This document shows positions 5,660-10,398 of a stretch of 10,398 nt of DNA, in pieces. This DNA is from JBHIBC01 sp046758905 (GTDB lineage: Bacteria; Acidobacteriota; Polarisedimenticolia; Gp22-AA2), in NCBI GenBank assembly GCA_046758905.1, contig JBHIBC010000088.1, positions 1 through 10,398 on the forward strand, read 5' to 3'. The position numbers were made by a program, and so were the translations under genes. A model generated the notes under the pieces. That model did no database searches, was not told where the DNA came from, and saw only the letters and a list, made by a program, of their open reading frames with translations. Positions within the stretch are counted from its first letter, which is position 1. Each line of letters opens with the position of its first letter.

Positions 5660-6610
5660 TCAACCACCGGGAGCCGCTTTGACCGGTGCCAGCGATCCCC
5701 GATGCTTCCTGCCATCGGCGCGCTCGGCTGCACGATATCCCTTCCGCAGTGCGATATCGAGCTCCACCTTCCAGTACTTCTCGACCATTCGCCACTGGCC
5801 CGTCAGTTTCAGCAGAGGCAGACACGAACCTCTCAGCAAGGTCTTCACGCGCCTGCAGCGCGACACGCTGGGCAGGCCGACGTGCAATCGCATTCTTGGA
5901 TTATTGCGGCGGGCATAATAGAGCGACGCACCGGTCATAGTCTGCCGTTTCCTGAATGCCCGCAGATCCCGGGTATGGTAGTGGTATCCGAGCGCAGACT
6001 CATTGAAATAAAAGCGATGGCCATGCTCGCTCAGCCTCAGACCGAGTTCGGTGTCCTCAAAGCCGTACTTGATCTCCTCGTCGAAGGGGTTTTCCAGGAG
6101 GCTCTCGGTACTCAACGACACATTGCAGGCATAAAAGTTCCTCCATGTGATTTCGGTCTGCCCTTTCAGCTTGTAATACTGAAACTGCGGCCCTCCGTTG
6201 TCGAGCCACGTCATGAATCGATCCACAGGCAGATCTCGTGGCCACATCACCGGTCCACACACCACGCTCTTCGGGCCCCGAAAACGGTCATGCCAGAGAC
6301 GATGCTCCGCGACAACCCTGGGTGTACACACGATGTCGTCGCACAGAAGGAGGATCCACTCTCCTTTGGCCCGGCGCACCCCCAGGTTTCTTGCAGCGGA
6401 AACACCTCGGTTGGCCTGCGACACGTAGTGCACGGGCACAGTCGCCTTTCGAGCTGTGAGGCCGACGATCCTCTCCGTCTCGTCCGGAGATCCGTCGTCT
6501 ACCACGATGATCTCGAGATCATCCCGGACCCCCTCCTGGAGAAATAGCGACTCGAGAACCCTTCCCAGGATGACGGCCTTGCCGTAAGTAGGTATGACCA
6601 CGCTCAGCAT
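5660..6610 (-). CDS. Family 2 glycosyltransferase
   Basis: The 316-residue protein starts directly with the GT-A fold motif MLSVVIPTYGKAVILGRVLE. It continues with EIIVVDDGSPDETE (33-46), SQANRGVSAARNLG (64-77) and LLLCDDI (87-93), where the DD pair stands for the DXD metal and nucleotide-sugar site. GFEDTELGLRL (183-193) carries the acceptor/base region. The C-terminus (about 230-316) is basic without transmembrane segments, so the enzyme is cytoplasmic or membrane-peripheral. The ATG at 6610 is chosen because GGAGGA lies 5 nt upstream (plus-strand 6616-6621). The methyltransferase stop is 16 nt upstream, so the two are in one operon. Base composition is clearly less GC-rich than in the flanking nuo and glutamate dehydrogenase genes. 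A role in surface glycan assembly is inferred; donor and acceptor are unknown. Confidence 0.9.
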   Translation of the reverse strand: MLSVVIPTYGKAVILGRVLESLFLQEGVRDDLEIIVVDDGSPDETERIVGLTARKATVPVHYVSQANRGVSAARNLGVRRAKGEWILLLCDDIVCTPRVVAEHRLWHDRFRGPKSVVCGPVMWPRDLPVDRFMTWLDNGGPQFQYYKLKGQTEITWRNFYACNVSLSTESLLENPFDEEIKYGFEDTELGLRLSEHGHRFYFNESALGYHYHTRDLRAFRKRQTMTGASLYYARRNNPRMRLHVGLPSVSRCRRVKTLLRGSCLPLLKLTGQWRMVEKYWKVELDIALRKGYRAAERADGRKHRGSLAPVKAAPGG

Positions 6611-6626
6611 CTTTCTCCTCCAACAG

Positions 6627-7418
6627 TCATGCGCGTTCTCCAGTCGGAGCGGAAAGAGATCTCGAGGGCCTCGCCTTGACGATGTACTGAAAGATCGCAG
6701 CGTCATCTTGCGATAGCACGGAGTACAAGTATCGGCGTCCCCAGAACGGAATGCCCCTGAGGCAACCGCGCGCTATTCGTTTCGTGAAGCGCTGACGTAC
6801 GCCGTCAATTCCGACAGCATCATAACCACTGCGATGAAGGAGATCCTGCAAGCTCTTCAGTGTGTAGTGCCGCAGGTGTGTTTCATCGAGGATCCCTGTC
6901 GGCCCGTACTCAAACTTGCCCTGGAGCAGCCCCAGCCGCACGGACCAGTGCGCGATGTTCGGGACCGATATCACGATGAACCCGTTCGCTCGCAGCAGAC
7001 CCTTAACCCCTTCGAGCACAGGCTGTGGGTCGGCTATGTGCTCTATCACATCACCAAAAAGAGCAACGTCAAACTTCCTGTCTTTAAGTGCTTCCCGGAG
7101 ATCCATCGTGGATACATCCCCGACCACAACCTCCTGACACGACTCCCGGGCTTGATCTGCGGCCCATCGGTCGAGCTCGACGCCAATGACCGTGCAGCCT
7201 CTAGCCACGAGAAGCTTGGACACAAAACCCGTGTTACAGCCGAATTCTAGGACGGAGCTCTCAGGAGGGATGAAGGCGAGCGCCTTGGTCACCGAGTGAT
7301 CGGGCGGACAGGCACCAAGGGCCTCGAAGTCCCTCCTGTACCTTTCCCGGTCGGCATTCATCTGCCGCTCATCGACGCCGGCGTGCGGCCTGAGAATCTC
7401 TCTGGACCATAGGTTCAT
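6627..7418 (-). CDS. Class I SAM-dependent methyltransferase (Methyltransf_23/11 type)
   Basis: The 263-residue protein carries SAM-binding motif I VLEFGCNTG (56-64), the acidic residue after strand 2 in IGVELD (78-83) and VVVGDV (97-102). Motif FDVALFGDVIEHIADP (116-131) and the post-motif NGFIVISVPN (145-154) follow. DETHLRHYT (178-186) is a segment often seen in methyltransferases of polysaccharide clusters. It probably methylates a sugar or glycan intermediate, given the glycosyltransferase next to it. The ATG at 7418 directly follows a TGA of the decayed gene upstream and also overlaps another TGA as ATGA. Its own Shine-Dalgarno is weak, consistent with translational coupling to that former gene. 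Like its neighbour it is less GC-rich than the rest of the window. Confidence 0.87.
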   Translation of the reverse strand: MNLWSREILRPHAGVDERQMNADRERYRRDFEALGACPPDHSVTKALAFIPPESSVLEFGCNTGFVSKLLVARGCTVIGVELDRWAADQARESCQEVVVGDVSTMDLREALKDRKFDVALFGDVIEHIADPQPVLEGVKGLLRANGFIVISVPNIAHWSVRLGLLQGKFEYGPTGILDETHLRHYTLKSLQDLLHRSGYDAVGIDGVRQRFTKRIARGCLRGIPFWGRRYLYSVLSQDDAAIFQYIVKARPSRSLSAPTGERA

Positions 7419-7785
7419 TCAGCTTCGTATCGAAGTGCTTCTCGACCGGAGATCAGCGAAGCGGCACCTGCGATGACAGTACGCGATGACCCCCGGTTCG
7501 AGCTGGAGCCTGAAGCGCCCTTGCTCAGGACCCAAGCAAGTTCAATGTCCTCGAGTCCGCACACGATCGCTTCGTCGGCCGGATGATCGATGAACGCCGG
7601 GCGCTTCAACGAAGGGGGAATCCTGCCGGACAGGGGCGCTGGGGTTCCCTCCTCTCGGGGGGCCAGTCGTCCGGGGCGACAACCTCGAAGCGTCTTTCTG
7701 GCAGACGCGGCGCCACCGGGCTCGGGCGCACCGGAAGCGGAGTCAGCGGGTCACGCCACGTGGGAATGATCGCCCTGATGGCCAT
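7419..7785 (-). pseudogene. Decayed family 2 glycosyltransferase remnant
   Basis: Read on the minus strand, an ATG at 7785 opens MAIRAIIPTWRDP, like a glycosyltransferase N-terminus, and that frame stops at 7606. A second frame then carries DEAIVCGLEDIELAWVLSKG (about 7570-7517), the familiar late glycosyltransferase motif. At the GGGC near 7520-7517 the matching sequence jumps frame. The continuation RFRLQLEPGVIAYCHRR is what normally follows that motif, and this frame ends with TGA at 7421-7419, directly before the methyltransferase ATG. A one-base loss in the G run explains the jump. The whole stretch is about 370 bp, less than half of a normal gene, so an internal deletion is also likely. 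The late motifs are convincing; the N-terminal part is less so. Confidence 0.65.
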
Positions 7786-7817
7786 GGTGGTCGCGGCTGG
7801 GGCAGCACCGGCCTTTG

Positions 7818-7846
7818 TCTATACTATAGTCGCACTTTGCGGTCAA
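7818..7846 (-). promoter_or_regulatory. Strong sigma70-type promoter of the glycan cassette
   Basis: The minus strand has TTGACC at 7846-7841, a 17-nt spacer, and TATAGA at 7823-7818. That is five of six at -35 and four of six at -10. The start would be near 7811, about 26 nt before the ATG at 7785 of the decayed glycosyltransferase. The -10 region overlaps the small palindrome CTATACTATAG (7819-7829). The promoter remains intact and can still drive the methyltransferase and glycosyltransferase genes downstream. Confidence 0.65.
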
Positions 7847-8035
7847 GGACATCAAAATGCCCTACAACCGTGGTGATCGGACGCCGCCCGCCGACCCGGA
7901 CGCCGCGAGACTCCGCCCTTGCGCCTCGATGCCGGTCGCCCAGGGCCACAACCGCTGGATCCCGAAAGAACCCTTTGGATCCAAAGGACTTGGCAGGTCC
8001 GCGTCCGCACTAAAGTTAGGGCATTTTCTAGTCAG
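7847..8035. other. Intergenic region between the glycan cassette and nuoN
   Basis: These 189 bp separate the cassette promoter from the end of nuoN. No gene is supported. The part next to nuoN (8009-8038) is AT-rich for this window, and a perfect 16-bp palindrome lies at 7972-7987. This is probably the 3' end region of the nuo operon and the right edge of the transferred block. Confidence 0.5.
7972..7987 (-). terminator. Perfect palindrome, weak candidate terminator of the nuo operon
   Basis: CCTTTGGATCCAAAGG is a perfect 16-bp palindrome. As RNA from the minus strand it could fold with a 6-bp stem and GATC loop, followed by GTTCTTTC. It sits about 50 nt past the nuoN stop codon. The stem is short and the T tract interrupted, so it may instead be a protein-binding site. 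Confidence 0.35.
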
Positions 8036-9496
8036 TTAGAGAGCGCTCAGGGCCAGTCGGAGAAGGCCGGAGGGGAACAGGCCGATCCATAAGGTGCCGG
8101 CGGCGGCGATCAGGATGGCGAGCGCCTCCGCGGGTGCCGCCGCGGCCGGCGGGTCGTTGGCGCCCGGCTCGCGCAGGTACATCTGCACGACCACCCGCAG
8201 GTAGTAGAAGGCCCCCACCACCGACATCAGGACGCCGACCACCGCCAGCCCGTACATCCCGGCGTCGACGGCGCCGCGGAAGACGTAGAACTTCCCCATG
8301 AAGCCGCCCGTCGGCGGGATCCCCGTGAGCGAGAGCATGAACAGCGCCATGGCGGCGGCCAGCGCCGGCCGGCGCTTCCCCAGTCCGGCGAAGGAGGCGA
8401 TCTCCGAGCCCAGCTCCCCCTCGCCCGCCCGGGCCATCAGCGCCACCACCGAGAAGGCGCCCACCGTCATGAAGGCGTAGGCGGCGAGGTAGAAGAGGAC
8501 GATCGGCGTCCCCTGTCCGGTGCGGCCGCCCGCGGCCACCGCCACCAGCAGGTAGCCGGCGTTGGCGACGCTGGAGTAGGCGAGCATCCTCTTGATGTTC
8601 CGCTGGGCGAGGGCCACGAGGTTGCCGACGACCATGGTCAGGATCGCGATCGCCGACAGCAGCGCCATCCAGCGGCCCCGGACGGCCGGATCGCCGAGCC
8701 CCACCTCCAGGACCCGCACCAGCGCCGCGAAGGCCGCCGCCTTGGTGCCGGCGGCCATGAAGCCCGCGACCGGCGCCATCGACCCCTGGTAGACGTCGGG
8801 CGCCCAGAAGTGGAACGGGACGGCGGCGATCTTGAACCCGAGCCCGATGAGGAGCAGCGCCGACCCGATCAGGATCAGGGGGTCGACCGGCCCGTCGCCG
8901 ATCATCGCCAGGCGCTCCGCGATGCCGCGCAGGTCGATGCGGCCCGTCACCCCGTAGAAGAGCGCCATCCCGTACAGGACGAACCCGGTCGAGAAGGCGC
9001 CCAGCAGGAAGTACTTGAGCGCCCCCTCGATCGAGTACACCCGCTCGCGGGTGAAGCCGGCCAGGACGTACAGGCAGATCGACAGCACCTCCAGGCCCAG
9101 GAACAGCGTCAGCAGGCTCTCGCTGGCGGCCATCATCGTCATCCCGGAGACCGCGAACAGGATCAGAGCGAAATACTCCCCGTGGGATGCCCCCGCCGAG
9201 TCGAGGTGGCACACCGAAGTGAGGATCGTCAGCAGCGCGACGGTCACGAAGATCAGGTGGAAGAGGAGCGCCTGGGGGTCGATCAGCACGGCGCCCTGCA
9301 GGACCTCGCGGCGCCCGCCGCCCGACAGCATCAGGATCGCCGACACCGCCGAGAAGCCGAGCAGCACGACGGCGTGCGCCGCCGGCCAGCGCAGGTCGCG
9401 GCCGCGCGACAGCGCCACGAGCATCAGAACCCAGAGGCCGCCGAGCGCCGGGATCAGGATCGGCAGGAGCGCGGCGATCTCGGGGCCCAACCGCAT
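8036..9496 (-). CDS. nuoN: NADH-quinone oxidoreductase (complex I) subunit N
   Basis: NuoN is one of the three antiporter-like membrane subunits of complex I that couple quinone reduction to proton pumping. The 486 residues and about 14 hydrophobic segments match the family. Charged residues of the proton path are present: Glu136 in FLGLEVLS (132-139), Lys161 in ALKYFLLGA, Lys222 in GFKIAAVPFHFWAPDVYQGS (220-239), Lys252 in GTKAAAF and Lys402 in GGFMGKFYVF. KRMLAYSSVANAGY (302-315) is also typical. The ATG at 9496 is supported by GAGGGA a few bases upstream. The nuoL stop lies 30 nt upstream, so both belong to one operon, and nuoM is not between them. Confidence 0.95.
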   Translation of the reverse strand: MRLGPEIAALLPILIPALGGLWVLMLVALSRGRDLRWPAAHAVVLLGFSAVSAILMLSGGGRREVLQGAVLIDPQALLFHLIFVTVALLTILTSVCHLDSAGASHGEYFALILFAVSGMTMMAASESLLTLFLGLEVLSICLYVLAGFTRERVYSIEGALKYFLLGAFSTGFVLYGMALFYGVTGRIDLRGIAERLAMIGDGPVDPLILIGSALLLIGLGFKIAAVPFHFWAPDVYQGSMAPVAGFMAAGTKAAAFAALVRVLEVGLGDPAVRGRWMALLSAIAILTMVVGNLVALAQRNIKRMLAYSSVANAGYLLVAVAAGGRTGQGTPIVLFYLAAYAFMTVGAFSVVALMARAGEGELGSEIASFAGLGKRRPALAAAMALFMLSLTGIPPTGGFMGKFYVFRGAVDAGMYGLAVVGVLMSVVGAFYYLRVVVQMYLREPGANDPPAAAAPAEALAILIAAAGTLWIGLFPSGLLRLALSAL

Positions 9497-9526
9497 GCTT
9501 CCCTCAGCGTCCGTCCCCAGGCGTGC

Positions 9527-10398
9527 CTAGCTCAGCGCCCAGAGGAGGATGGCCACCGTCCCGAGGAAGAAGACGAAGGCGTAGTTGCGGACATAGCCGG
9601 TCTGCGCCAGGCGGACGAGCTGGCTCGTCAGGTCGGTGGCGGTCCCCGCGGCGTTCACCAGCCCGTCCACGATCCTGTTGTCGAACCCGTCGGCGAGGCG
9701 GCAGGCGGCGCGGTACGGGCGCAGGACGATCCGCTCGTACGCCTCGTCCACGAAGAACTTCCCCTTCACCAGCCGGACGGCGGGCGAGCGCGCGCCCGCC
9801 GGCAGCGGGCCGCCGCGAAACAGACGCCAGGCGGCGCCGATCCCGGCGGCCGAGATCGCCAGCGCCGTCCCGAGGGCGCCCCACTCGGAGATCCCCGCGG
9901 CGCCGTGATGCGCCGCCGCGCCGGCCGGCGCGCCGAACAGGGGCGCCAGCCAGCGCTCGATCAGGTTCGGAACGCGACCGCCGCCGAGGAAGCGGGGCAC
10001 GCCCAGCAGGCCCGCCGACGCGGCGCCGACGGCCAGCAGGACGAGCGGGACGGTCATGCTCGGGGGCGATTCGTGCAGGCGCCCGCGGGTCGCGGCGACC
10101 ATGCGCGGCGCGCCGGCGAACACCAGGAGGTACAGGCGGGTCATGTAGAACGCGGTGATCCCGGCGGCGAGCACGCCGACCGCCCACAGGATCGGCACCG
10201 CCCGCGGCCCGGCCAGCACCGACCACAGGATCTCGTCCTTGCTGAAGAAGCCGGCGAGCGGCGGGATCCCGGCTATCGCCAGGGCGGCGACGGCGAAGGT
10301 GAGGTGGGTCACCGGCAGGCGCGACCGGAGCCCCCCCATGCCCCGGATGTCCTGCTCCCCCGCCATGGCGTGGATCACCGAGCCCGCCCCGAGGAACA
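9527..10398 (-). CDS. nuoL: NADH-quinone oxidoreductase (complex I) subunit L, 3' part
   Basis: About 290 codons are visible. The 5' half lies beyond the window edge, since the frame stays open to 10398. The visible part begins FLGAGSVIHAMAGEQD, the conserved NuoL segment, followed by RGMGGLRSRLP and AGIPPLAGFFSKDEIL with the functional lysine. The C-terminus has the segment KGKFFVDEAYERIVLRPY and the long amphipathic region ending in a last transmembrane helix, typical of NuoL and absent from NuoM and NuoN. It is the distal proton-pumping subunit, whose lateral helix braces the membrane arm. The gene ends with TAG at 9529-9527, 30 nt before nuoN. Confidence 0.93.
   Translation of the reverse strand, partial: FLGAGSVIHAMAGEQDIRGMGGLRSRLPVTHLTFAVAALAIAGIPPLAGFFSKDEILWSVLAGPRAVPILWAVGVLAAGITAFYMTRLYLLVFAGAPRMVAATRGRLHESPPSMTVPLVLLAVGAASAGLLGVPRFLGGGRVPNLIERWLAPLFGAPAGAAAHHGAAGISEWGALGTALAISAAGIGAAWRLFRGGPLPAGARSPAVRLVKGKFFVDEAYERIVLRPYRAACRLADGFDNRIVDGLVNAAGTATDLTSQLVRLAQTGYVRNYAFVFFLGTVAILLWALS

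Noticed and set aside
5423..6547. Long plus-strand open frame of 374 codons
   Set aside because: It runs antisense over the glycosyltransferase, has no recognisable domain and no ribosome site, and the minus-strand gene has clear motifs.
7819..7829. CTATACTATAG palindrome as an operator
   Set aside because: It is explained by the -10 region of the minus-strand promoter; no further symmetry surrounds it.
7583..7876. Plus-strand 97-codon frame with a hydrophobic stretch
   Set aside because: It has no ribosome site, overlaps the minus-strand promoter and the glycosyltransferase remnant, and its hydrophobic part matches no known family.

Overview
The window is GC-rich DNA, with G or C at most third codon positions. 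It comes from a bacterium with complex I (nuo) genes, trans-translation and Rex redox sensing. Gene content and codon use fit a high-GC, probably Gram-negative or uncultured lineage such as the Acidobacteriota, but nothing in the sequence fixes the taxon.

Layout, left to right. (1) A complete tmRNA gene (ssrA) lies on the minus strand with its own promoter. (2) Also on the minus strand, an NAD-type glutamate dehydrogenase is followed 2 nt later by a secreted alpha/beta hydrolase of AcvB/VirJ type, whose nucleophile elbow carries Asp instead of Ser. (3) The redox repressor gene rex (minus strand) has a well-formed sigma70 promoter and a near-consensus Rex operator that overlaps its most likely, nearly leaderless GTG start. 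Read from that start, Rex has an Arg/Gly-rich N-terminal extension made of 13-residue repeats. (4) Divergent from rex is one long plus-strand ORF. It joins a family 2 glycosyltransferase to a class I SAM methyltransferase and has a strong internal Shine-Dalgarno and GTG start at the junction. (5) After a gene-free convergent region comes a minus-strand glycan cassette that is visibly less GC-rich: a good promoter, a decayed glycosyltransferase remnant, a methyltransferase and an intact glycosyltransferase. This block looks transferred. (6) On the right are the complex I genes nuoN (complete) and nuoL (3' part). They are directly adjacent, with no nuoM between them.

How the parts may work together. 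Rex senses the NADH/NAD+ ratio, glutamate dehydrogenase makes or uses NADH, and complex I oxidises it, so the housekeeping flanks share an NADH theme. The centre is a surface polysaccharide or glycan modification island. I see no CRISPR array, transposase, integrase, tRNA gene or obvious defence system. The observations most worth checking are the Rex operator/start arrangement and extension, the glycosyltransferase-methyltransferase junction, the Asp-for-Ser hydrolase, the decayed glycosyltransferase behind an intact promoter, and the nuoL-nuoN junction.
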